Source of the DNA: JAVBMB01 sp031552995
Lineage (GTDB): Bacteria > Bacillota > Clostridia > Oscillospirales > Butyricicoccaceae
Assembly: GCA_031552995.1 (NCBI GenBank)
Contig: JAVBMB010000111.1
Span: forward strand, 1-22,627
Length of the DNA stretch: 22,627 nt
Direction of reading: 5' to 3'
Shown: one piece after another, positions 17,708 through 22,627 of the stretch
Position numbering within the stretch: the stretch's first letter is position 1
How the letters are laid out: each line of letters begins with the position of its first letter
Notes under the pieces: model-generated
Seen by the model: the letters and a program-made list of their open reading frames with translations, nothing else
Database searches by the model: none
What the model was told of the DNA's origin: nothing
Position numbers and translations under genes: made by a program

Positions 17708-17837
17708 TTTGTTTTGCCCAATACACGACCATCGAAATATAAATACATAATATCGGCAAGCATCGCGGTTGTGTGCCCACAACCGCGAAAGCAGGGATTC
17801 CCTGCAACCCCTTCAACCGACAGAATGGAGGATTTTC

Positions 17838-18719
17838 ATGAGAACCCACACAAAGACATTTGACATTCGATTTACCGAAAAAGAGTATGAGCGATTGTGC
17901 AAGCGCGCTGAAAAATCAGGATTGCCAAAGACCACATACATCAGGCACATGATCAATGGATATGCGCCAAAAGAACAGCCGCCTGTCTCGTTCTATGATT
18001 TTCTGTCGCGTTGGGCGGTACATCCAGTAGAAGTTGCTTGGGAGAGGCAAAAGCAGTTTATTGCTGATGCCTCTCACGAACTAAAAACACCCTTGACGGT
18101 AATCCTGTCCAACGCAGATATGCTCTGCAAAGATGGAACCTTTGAAGATAAAAAAATGACCCGCCGGATGGAACACATAAAGTCCGAAGCGGGTCGTATG
18201 AAGCATCTTGTAGATGATATGTTATCGCTGGCAAGGTCGGATAATGTAGGCAAGACGGCGGTACCCGGCAAAATTGATTTTAGCGATATTGTGACAAGCG
18301 CGATGCTTATATATGAGCCAATCCTATATGATGAAAAGAAGAAGCTCATCTATGATGTGAACAGTAACCTCATTGTATCGGGCGATGCGGAACAATTACA
18401 GCAACTGATACATGTTCTTATGGATAATGCCGCCAAGTATTGCTCCGAGGGCGGTTTTGTAAAGGTGGAGTTACTGGCAACAGATCGAAAACATGTGCTA
18501 TTAAAGGTTTATAACGATGGCGAGCCCATACCGAAAGAGGATTTGAGTAAAATCTTCCTGCGATTTTACCGTCGCGACGAAGCCCGAAGCGCGCAAGGCG
18601 GCTTCGGCCTCGGCCTGTCCATTGCCAGAGCCATTGTCAGTGATCATAGCGGTAAGATTTGGGCAGAAAACTCCAAGGAGCAGGGCAACACTTTTTGTGT
18701 TTTGTTGCCATTGGCATAA
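17838..18719 (+). CDS. Chimeric protein: MobC-like N-terminus fused to a sensor histidine kinase cytoplasmic module
   Basis: 293 residues; ATG 17838 has GGAGG at 17827-17831. Residues 1 to about 55 read as a MobC relaxosome protein: TKTFDIRFTEKEYERL, a ribbon-helix-helix-like unit with AEKSGLPKTTYIRHMINGY, then APKEQPPVSFYDF, all typical of clostridial MobC proteins. From about 56 the text is that of an OmpR-partner kinase just inside its second membrane helix (LSRWAVHPVEVAWERQKQ), then HisKA with H80 in ASHELKTPLTVIL, N197 in MDNAAKY, NDGEPIPKEDLSKIFLRFYR, and GGFGLGLSIA (254-263) to a normal C-terminus. The sensor and membrane helices are missing. The frame is intact and the start signal is good. 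No response regulator is adjacent. A recombination scar between a mobilisable element and a kinase gene is most likely; a soluble DNA-binding kinase is conceivable. Confidence 0.85.
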   Translation: MRTHTKTFDIRFTEKEYERLCKRAEKSGLPKTTYIRHMINGYAPKEQPPVSFYDFLSRWAVHPVEVAWERQKQFIADASHELKTPLTVILSNADMLCKDGTFEDKKMTRRMEHIKSEAGRMKHLVDDMLSLARSDNVGKTAVPGKIDFSDIVTSAMLIYEPILYDEKKKLIYDVNSNLIVSGDAEQLQQLIHVLMDNAAKYCSEGGFVKVELLATDRKHVLLKVYNDGEPIPKEDLSKIFLRFYRRDEARSAQGGFGLGLSIARAIVSDHSGKIWAENSKEQGNTFCVLLPLA

Positions 18720-19023
18720 TGGCAGAATACGCCACCCCGATACGCAGTATTCTGAGCGTAGCGAAGAAGCTTTGTTTTAATAATTCTTCATTTCGTCCAG
18801 AACAACAAAGAAAATGTGTATTATGAAAGGCATGCCAGAAAATTTTGTGTAAATAGAATTTCCCCAGAGACAAAAAAACAGCATAAAGATACGGATCTGT
18901 CTACCAAATCATAGAAGGGGAATGGGCCATGCCGGCCGTTCTCCCGGCAGGTTTGCGTGAACAAGGCGATTACCGGAACCGAATGGACCGAAGACGGCGG
19001 GCGCGAAGCGGTCGTGGATGTGT
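18720..19023. other. Intergenic stretch without a supported gene
   Basis: It begins with an 8-bp inverted repeat, CAGAATAC (18723-18730) and GTATTCTG (18747-18754), directly after the chimeric kinase stop, a possible weak transcript end. About 18780-18900 is AT-rich with no clear signal. From 18955 a GTG opens a 52-codon + strand frame whose first 23 codons look coding-like (ITGTEWTEDGGREAVV), but it then runs antisense through the lipoprotein gene and has no ribosome binding site; it may be a gene remnant. No RNA gene was recognised. Confidence 0.4.
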
Positions 19024-19440
19024 TCAAATGCAAATGCCCTCCCATTCGCTCAGGGTACTCATCAGGGTGGTGCGGCGCGGAATTTCGTAGAGCTTTTTAC
19101 CGATTTCCCCTTTGACGCTGTAAATGGACCGCCGGCCTTCTGCGAACAGGTACACCGTATCGTCCCGCATCACGGCATAGCCGTACCGCTGGATGCCCCG
19201 GGCAGTATCTATCGAGACAGTGTTGACCAGCAACGGCTCCGTCGGTTTGGGGGCATCAACAGTAGTTGATGGCTGTGAAGAAGTGCCGTCATCTTTGGGC
19301 AAACCCGGGGCGGACGACTCCGCCCGCGGGGGAGTGGAGGGAGGTTCGCTGTTTTCCGGTTTTTCTTCCGGTGAACAAGCCGAAAAAAGCAGGATACAGC
19401 TGAAAACAAGGCAAGACAGACCGTACAAAGGCTTTTTCAT
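19024..19440 (-). CDS. Small lipoprotein with a proline/serine-rich linker, function unknown
   Basis: 138 residues from ATG 19440, with AAGGAT upstream; the longer frame to 19494 has no start signal and would run into the hairpin there. A lipoprotein signal is clear: MKKPLYGLS, a hydrophobic core and LLFSAC with C22. Residues about 23-70 form a low-complexity linker rich in Pro, Ser, Glu and Thr, typical of surface lipoproteins that need reach from the membrane. The remaining ~65 residues form a small domain with IDTARGIQRYGYAVMRDDTV and ends at SEWEGICI. I recognise no family. The gene is alone, with a terminator-like hairpin directly upstream that belongs to another transcript. Confidence 0.72.
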   Translation of the reverse strand: MKKPLYGLSCLVFSCILLFSACSPEEKPENSEPPSTPPRAESSAPGLPKDDGTSSQPSTTVDAPKPTEPLLVNTVSIDTARGIQRYGYAVMRDDTVYLFAEGRRSIYSVKGEIGKKLYEIPRRTTLMSTLSEWEGICI

Positions 19441-19470
19441 AATATAATCCTTTTTACTTAGCCGAACACG

Positions 19471-19505
19471 AAAAAAACAGTGCCGGTCAATCAACAGACC
19501 GGCAC
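19471..19505 (-). terminator. Intrinsic terminator, - strand
   Basis: Perfect 9-bp stem (GTGCCGGTC / GACCGGCAC, 19480-19505) with an 8-nt loop; on the - strand it is followed by TG and seven T residues (19471-19477). It would end a - strand transcript coming from about 19560-19900. Its loop sequence is shared with the hairpin at 19799-19830. Confidence 0.8.
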
Positions 19506-19562
19506 CGTTTATTATAACGCAGAATTATTTCAATGCACAGTTTTGCTTGCGCCGCATGCCGA

Positions 19563-19757
19563 TTACCGGGGATGCCGCTTCGTCTTCGGATAGCCCGCAA
19601 GCCTGTACATCCCGTCACAGAACGGCAGCAGGATGATTCTGCGACATATGCCACCACCTGCCTTGTACGCGTATAGTGCGGAAGTTTGAACAGACTTTAC
19701 GCGCTTGCGGATGATAAGCGCTTTATACTGCTTAAGCGGCCGGAGTAAGCCTCGCAT
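19563..19757 (-). CDS. Hypothetical small basic protein, uncertain
   Basis: 64 residues, strongly basic, with KRVKSVQTSALYAYKAGGG and then CRRIILLPFCDGMYRLAGY. No family is recognised. In favour: its codon use is like the neighbours, and a strong - strand terminator lies 58 bp beyond its stop, so some transcript ends there. Against: no convincing ribosome binding site precedes the ATG at 19757, and it is short. An overlapping leader frame beginning at a second ATG 14 bp upstream encodes only 12 residues. It could also be part of a non-coding RNA or a gene remnant. Confidence 0.3.
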   Translation of the reverse strand: MRGLLRPLKQYKALIIRKRVKSVQTSALYAYKAGGGICRRIILLPFCDGMYRLAGYPKTKRHPR

Positions 19758-19798
19758 TGCCGTTTTTCATTCGCTTTTCGCGAAAGGCGCAAAATGCT

Positions 19799-19830
19799 GC
19801 ACCCTCTAAATCAACAGACTTAGAGGGTGC
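19799..19830 (-). terminator. Hairpin downstream of the rubrerythrin gene
   Basis: Perfect 11-bp stem (GCACCCTCTAA / TTAGAGGGTGC) with a 10-nt loop, about 70 bp after the rubrerythrin stop. T tracts are weak on both strands (AGCATTTT on -, TTTAAAA on +), so termination would be moderate. It may instead stabilise the rubrerythrin mRNA 3' end. Confidence 0.5.
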
Positions 19831-19901
19831 TTTAAAATGCGTTTTATAGGGCCGGGATACTATCACGCGCTTTTTATGCGGTGATATATATTGAGAGTGG
19901 C

Positions 19902-20444
19902 TTATTTGAAGTATCTTGCAAGCAGGCCGTCGAAGCCGCGGCCGTGACGCGCCTCGTCCTTGGCCATCTCGTGAACGGTGTCGTGAATGGCGTCGAGATT
20001 AAGCTCCTTGGCGCGCTTGGCAAGCTGCATCTTGCCGTCGCATGCGCCGCATTCGGCATCGGCACGCATTTCTAGATTCTTCTTTGTGCTGGTCGTAAGA
20101 ACCTCGCCGAGCAGCTCGGCAAAACGGGACGCGTGATCAGCTTCCTCAAATGCGTAGCGCTTGTAAGCCTCGGCGATTTCGGGGTAGCCCTCGCGCTCGG
20201 CCTGACGGCTCATCGCAAGATACATGCCGACCTCGGTGCACTCTCCCATGAAGTTCTGGCGCAGACCCTCGATTATATCCTCTGGCGCGCCCTGTGCGAC
20301 GCCGACAACATGCTCGGTGACATAGGCCTTGATGCCGTCCGCAAGCGTGAACTTTTCCTTTGGGGCTTTGCACTGAGGGCAGACGCTAGGAGCCTCTTCG
20401 CCGAGATGGACGTATCCGCAGATTGAGCAGATGTACTTTTTCAT
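19902..20444 (-). CDS. Reverse rubrerythrin (N-terminal rubredoxin, C-terminal ferritin-like domain)
   Basis: 180 residues; ATG with GGAGGG upstream. The first ~35 residues are a rubredoxin-type site: C6 and C9 in CSICGY, C22 and C25 in CPQCKAPKEKF. A four-helix ferritin-like domain follows, with ligand candidates E68 and E71 (GECTEVGMYLA), E100/E101 and H104 (FEEADHASRF), and E164 and H167 (KDEARHGRG). An additional CGAC pair (C132, C135) sits between the helix pairs. The rubredoxin-first order defines the 'reverse' rubrerythrins of clostridia, NADH-linked peroxide reductases that protect anaerobes. It lies 65 bp downstream of an Rrf2 regulator in the same direction; a short hairpin (20484-20498) and a good ribosome site lie between them. 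Co-transcription from the Rrf2 promoter is likely. Confidence 0.92.
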   Translation of the reverse strand: MKKYICSICGYVHLGEEAPSVCPQCKAPKEKFTLADGIKAYVTEHVVGVAQGAPEDIIEGLRQNFMGECTEVGMYLAMSRQAEREGYPEIAEAYKRYAFEEADHASRFAELLGEVLTTSTKKNLEMRADAECGACDGKMQLAKRAKELNLDAIHDTVHEMAKDEARHGRGFDGLLARYFK

Positions 20445-20509
20445 AATAATTCCCTCCGGTTTTAAAAATTTGTTATATATCTACGGCGGAGACCGCCGCG
20501 ACGTGGCGT

Positions 20510-20905
20510 TTAATGGTCGCTTAGCAAACTGTCGTACAGCCGGCCCCGCAGGTCGGCGCTTAGCTTGGTTAGTGTGCAGTGGACGCTGCATACCGACTTA
20601 TCCTCAACTCTTGAACACTCGAAAGCGTCGTCGATGCAGTGACACAGCTCAACCGGGCCGTCAATACACTCGATGATGCGGCCGAGGGATATTTCATCCG
20701 GCGATGCGGCCAGCATGTATCCGCCTGTGGCACCCTTTTGCGAGGAGACAATGCCGTCCGCCGCGAGCTTGCGCAGTATCTTGAGCGTGAAGCGAAGCGT
20801 GATGCCCGATGCTTCGGCAATGATGCGCGCCGAGACCGTGCCGCCCCTGCGCATCAGCGTGCAGGCAATCCTAATCGCGTAATCGGCCTCCAGTGTGATT
20901 CGCAT
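20510..20905 (-). CDS. Rrf2-family transcriptional regulator
   Basis: 131 residues; ATG 20905 with GGGGAG upstream. The start MRITLEADYAIRIACTLMR is the family signature, followed by a winged helix-turn-helix at about 25-65 (ARIIAEASGITLRFTLKILR, then GYMLAASPDEISLGRIIE). The C-terminal region is Cys-rich: C80, C88, C90, C97, C106 and C110. IscR, NsrR and RsrR use three Cys in this region for an Fe-S cluster, so redox or NO sensing is plausible, but spacing here differs from IscR and the exact ligands cannot be chosen. Adjacency to a reverse rubrerythrin supports a peroxide or oxygen response. A palindrome over its own -10 element suggests autorepression. Confidence 0.9.
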   Translation of the reverse strand: MRITLEADYAIRIACTLMRRGGTVSARIIAEASGITLRFTLKILRKLAADGIVSSQKGATGGYMLAASPDEISLGRIIECIDGPVELCHCIDDAFECSRVEDKSVCSVHCTLTKLSADLRGRLYDSLLSDH

Positions 20906-20921
20906 ATACGCTCCCCGCTTT

Positions 20922-20966
20922 CTTTATCTACGATTTTAGTATACATTGATAAAGCCTGCTTGTCAA
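20922..20966 (-). promoter_or_regulatory. Strong promoter of the Rrf2-rubrerythrin unit with overlapping palindrome
   Basis: On the - strand: TTGACA (20961-20966), a 17-bp spacer and TATACT (20938-20943), five of six for the -10 and perfect for the -35. A perfect 7-bp inverted repeat, CTTTATC (20922-20928) and GATAAAG (20948-20954), brackets the -10. A regulator bound there would block the promoter; the adjacent Rrf2 protein is the natural candidate. Confidence 0.8.
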
Positions 20967-21071
20967 CACCATTTAACGGGATTTTTTCCAATAATTTGTG
21001 TGGCACATCATGGCTGTGCATTGACGCGTAGCATGGAGATGAAACCCACGGGATTTGTGTGTGAAAAATCA

Positions 21072-21100
21072 TTGACAAAAACGGCACGCTGCCTTATAAT
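21072..21100 (+). promoter_or_regulatory. Perfect consensus promoter of the tRNA-Leu gene
   Basis: TTGACA (21072-21077), 17-bp spacer, TATAAT (21095-21100): a full match to the vegetative consensus. The start point would be near 21107, about ten bases before the mature tRNA 5' end. Confidence 0.9.
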
Positions 21101-21116
21101 GATTTATGTTCGAGTC

Positions 21117-21203
21117 GCGGGTATGGCGGAATTGGCAGACGCGCATGGTTCAGGTCCATGTGTTCGCAAGGACATGGGGGTTCAAGTCCCTTTACCCGCA
21201 CCA
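21117..21203 (+). tRNA. tRNA-Leu (anticodon CAG), CCA encoded
   Basis: 87 bases. The acceptor stem GCGGGTA (21117-21123) pairs with TACCCGC (21193-21199); discriminator A at 21200 and an encoded CCA at 21201-21203. The D arm carries GGAATTGGCAGAC; the anticodon stem CATGG/CCATG encloses TTCAGGT, giving anticodon CAG for CUG codons. A long variable arm (GTGTTCGCAAGGACATG) marks a class II tRNA, and the T arm reads GGGGTTCAAGTCCC. It is a stand-alone transcript between a consensus promoter and a strong terminator. No copy of its 3' end was seen elsewhere in the window, so there is no evidence here that it served as an integration site. Confidence 0.97.
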
Positions 21204-21221
21204 AATATTTGTCGAAAAAGC

Positions 21222-21263
21222 AACAAAAAATGCCACATCTTTTTGAGTGTGGCATTTTTTGTT
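21222..21263 (+). terminator. Bidirectional intrinsic terminator after tRNA-Leu
   Basis: A 16-bp perfect stem AACAAAAAATGCCACA (21222-21237) / TGTGGCATTTTTTGTT (21248-21263), 10-nt loop. The central GC part is flanked by A6 and T6, so it works for the tRNA on the + strand and for the secreted-protein gene converging from the - strand (stop at 21313). Confidence 0.9.
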
Positions 21264-21312
21264 ACGGTGCTTTGAATACAGGTAATCTTTTATGTGTATT
21301 ATGAAAAAACTA

Positions 21313-22242
21313 CTATCTCCAAATTTTGCAGCCTTCGTTTGTTACTTCGCAGTTAAGCTTTAATATAGATCGAAAAAAGTCAGGAGAGATATATGTTCGG
21401 CCATTATATATTTCTGCCGGTGGGATATCCTTGAATTGCTCGCCAATTGGCCATTCAAAGTAAATACTCCCAAGTGAAATGGAAAATAATTGATTTTCCC
21501 ATCCAACTGTATACCCTAAATTTTCACATATTTTTCTTAGCGGAAGCATTCCGTTAATTATTTCATTTTGCTGCAAAACAACCGGATTATAGCTGACAAT
21601 CTCAAAGGTCGGTGTGCCAAGCGATTCTTCTCCCAGCTGGTTTGTTCCGTAAATCACAGTCAGCTTGTTGTTAGTGTTAATAAAAAAAGCTGTTGTCGGA
21701 TCGACGGTAGTAAAGGCTTTCCCTTCTTGATAATATCCATCGGCATCATTAAGAATTTGCCTCTTAACCTGCTCTCCGGCAACGTTATATGCGTTGTTGC
21801 CCAAGAAATCTTCGAGCGTTTTATACCATTTATACTCATTCTTGGAAACAACAAGGCTCATTATTTCCTCGTGTCCGTTATTATAAAATGTAGGAAAATG
21901 ACAATTCATAAGTATCGAGAGATAATCCGCGCTCTCCACAACGGCAAGTTTAAAGGTCATGGTAAGGGTTGGAGCGTTGAGCATTCTCATTTTTTCATAA
22001 TTAATGCTGTAAAAGCTACCCAGATAGTCATTTAGCTCCTTTTGCATTTGCTCGTCTTTCATGCCCGAAACCTGAGCAAATTCCCCAGCCATTGACTGGG
22101 AAGTCGGGCGGATGATATGTGATGTAAATGTGTACAGGTCGTTTTTGAAAAGTATGTTGTCCTCCTCTGACGCTGCTATTGTCGGAACACAAAAGCAAGT
22201 TAAAAGTAGAATAAGCAAGGTCGCAGTGATTTTTTTAAGCAT
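21313..22242 (-). CDS. Secreted protein with DUF3298-like region and copper-amine-oxidase-N-like domain
   Basis: 309 residues from ATG 22242, with AAAGGAT upstream; this start exposes a signal peptide (MLKKITATLLILLL, cleavage probably after TIA near residue 23-24), which the longer frame to 22335 would bury. Residues about 30-215 resemble the DUF4163/DUF3298 domain pair found in RsiV-like and other exported proteins (EFAQVSGMKDEQMQKELNDY, LTMTFKLAVVES, DPTTAFFINTNNKLTVIYG). Residues about 228-308 match a copper-amine-oxidase N-terminal-like domain (GMLPLRKICENLGYTVGWEN and later YNGRTYISPDFF), a common non-catalytic wall or stalk module of Firmicute surface proteins. It has no lipobox, and no enzyme motif is visible. 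The DNA is AT-richer than the left half of the window. Role unknown; envelope-associated. Confidence 0.8.
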   Translation of the reverse strand: MLKKITATLLILLLTCFCVPTIAASEEDNILFKNDLYTFTSHIIRPTSQSMAGEFAQVSGMKDEQMQKELNDYLGSFYSINYEKMRMLNAPTLTMTFKLAVVESADYLSILMNCHFPTFYNNGHEEIMSLVVSKNEYKWYKTLEDFLGNNAYNVAGEQVKRQILNDADGYYQEGKAFTTVDPTTAFFINTNNKLTVIYGTNQLGEESLGTPTFEIVSYNPVVLQQNEIINGMLPLRKICENLGYTVGWENQLFSISLGSIYFEWPIGEQFKDIPPAEIYNGRTYISPDFFRSILKLNCEVTNEGCKIWR

Positions 22243-22353
22243 AATATCAAATCCTTTCTTTCTTTTCTTAGACGTCTTATAATTGTTATATGTTCCATAA
22301 ACTAACAAAACTTCCTGACACACAGTCTCAAGCATACTGCGTAGTCAGCTTTC

Positions 22354-22627
22354 GTGACCGATGGCAGCTTTGGCGGCGCTGTTGTTATAGAGGCAGAGTT
22401 CTTCAGCACAAAAGGCAGCATCCATCTTGCGCTGACAAACATACGAAGCCAAAAGCAACCTGTTTTTAAGGATTTTAAAAGCGCAAAGCTGATGGATTTT
22501 GAGTGGGACCGGGTTGACGGTCAAGCGAAACGGCGTGCCGCGAAAAAAGTTGATGACGTGCTTTATACGGGGCGCATCCATCGGCATAGCCTTAACTACG
22601 ACAGCAAACAAGCGCGGGAGGCCTTTG
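22354..22627 (+). CDS. Open frame running off the right edge, possible partial gene of unknown function
   Basis: From a GTG at 22354 (frame opens after a TAG at 22342-22344) the + strand stays open to the window end, over 90 codons. The translation looks protein-like, with GGAVVIEAEFFSTKGSIHLA, then LMDFEWDRVDGQAKRRAAKK and a basic, polar end. Codon use resembles coding DNA. No ribosome binding site is seen before the GTG, so the piece may instead be the truncated 3' part of a broken gene, or start at a signal I cannot place. An antisense frame (22345-22611) is also open, which weakens the case. No family is recognised. Confidence 0.4.
   Translation, partial: MTDGSFGGAVVIEAEFFSTKGSIHLALTNIRSQKQPVFKDFKSAKLMDFEWDRVDGQAKRRAAKKVDDVLYTGRIHRHSLNYDSKQAREAF

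Larger units (their letters stand above)
17584..17805 (+). other. Candidate origin-of-transfer region (inverted-repeat cluster)
   Basis: Four inverted repeats fall within 222 bp: 15-bp arms (17584-17624), 19-bp arms (17643-17707), 10-bp arms CGCGGTTGTG / CACAACCGCG with a 4-nt loop (17764-17787), and 7-bp arms GCAGGGA / TCCCTGC around one base (17791-17805). The last ends 32 bp before the start codon of an ORF whose N-terminus is MobC-like. In mobilisable plasmids and integrative elements of Firmicutes the relaxosome accessory gene commonly follows oriT in this way. No relaxase gene is present in the window, so this oriT, if real, is an orphan that could only be used in trans. Confidence 0.55.

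Noticed and set aside
17643..17714. Simple intrinsic terminator reading of the 19-bp inverted repeat
   Set aside because: Not fully excluded, since T-rich DNA follows, but the 27-nt loop, the absence of an upstream + strand gene and the adjacent repeats favour a transfer-origin role.
17584..17805. CRISPR array or tandem repeat interpretation of the repeat cluster
   Set aside because: The repeats are inverted, unequal and differ from each other; there is no regular repeat-spacer pattern.
21117..21203. tRNA-Leu as attachment site of an integrated element
   Set aside because: No direct repeat of the tRNA 3' end and no integrase were seen in the window.
20946..21275. + strand frame across the tRNA with an apparent protein MAELADAHGSG
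   Set aside because: This is the well-known spurious translation of a tRNA-Leu gene.

Overview
The window looks like chromosome from an anaerobic, moderately GC-rich Firmicute, most likely a clostridial or Oscillospiraceae-type bacterium (inference). Pointers are GGAGG-type ribosome binding sites, an N-terminal-rubredoxin ('reverse') rubrerythrin beside an Rrf2 regulator, a single-chain DhaK-DhaL kinase, a SLC45-like MFS carrier and a MobC-type relaxosome fragment. Most of the window is clearly GC-rich; roughly 16.3-18.9 kb and 21.2-22.3 kb are visibly AT-richer.

Region 1 (1-10003, + strand). After the 3' end of a YeiH-family membrane protein comes a block of catabolic-looking genes: N-acyl-D-amino-acid deacylase, TetR regulator, M20D amidohydrolase, SxxK serine hydrolase, MFS transporter, M29-like metallopeptidase, ornithine cyclodeaminase/mu-crystallin-family protein and fold-type I aminotransferase, closed by a strong intrinsic terminator. 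Several genes overlap or lie 23-30 bp apart. A near-consensus promoter in front of the TetR gene probably drives the last seven genes. The enzyme set suggests uptake and stepwise dismantling of N-acylated or D-residue-containing amino acids or peptides, ending in imine reduction and transamination. The true substrate cannot be read from sequence.

Region 2 (10020-16424, - strand). A hybrid histidine kinase, a sugar-type solute-binding lipoprotein with no permease or ATPase beside it, a DhaK-DhaL kinase and a small two-helix membrane protein lie head to tail. This looks like sensing of a small polyol or keto-sugar linked to its phosphorylation.

Region 3 (about 16.4-19.0 kb, AT-richer, mobile-element debris). 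A UDG-like protein and a truncated winged-helix protein precede a cluster of long inverted repeats resembling a transfer origin. This runs directly into an open reading frame joining the first ~55 residues of a MobC-like protein to the complete cytoplasmic half of a sensor histidine kinase. This chimera is the most unusual object in the window.

Region 4 (19.0-22.6 kb). Here are a small lipoprotein, two hairpins sharing an 11-nt loop sequence, a possible 64-residue ORF, an Rrf2-reverse rubrerythrin pair with a strong promoter overlapped by a palindrome, tRNA-Leu(CAG) with a perfect consensus promoter, a long bidirectional terminator, a secreted protein with a copper-amine-oxidase-N-like domain, and an open frame running off the right edge.
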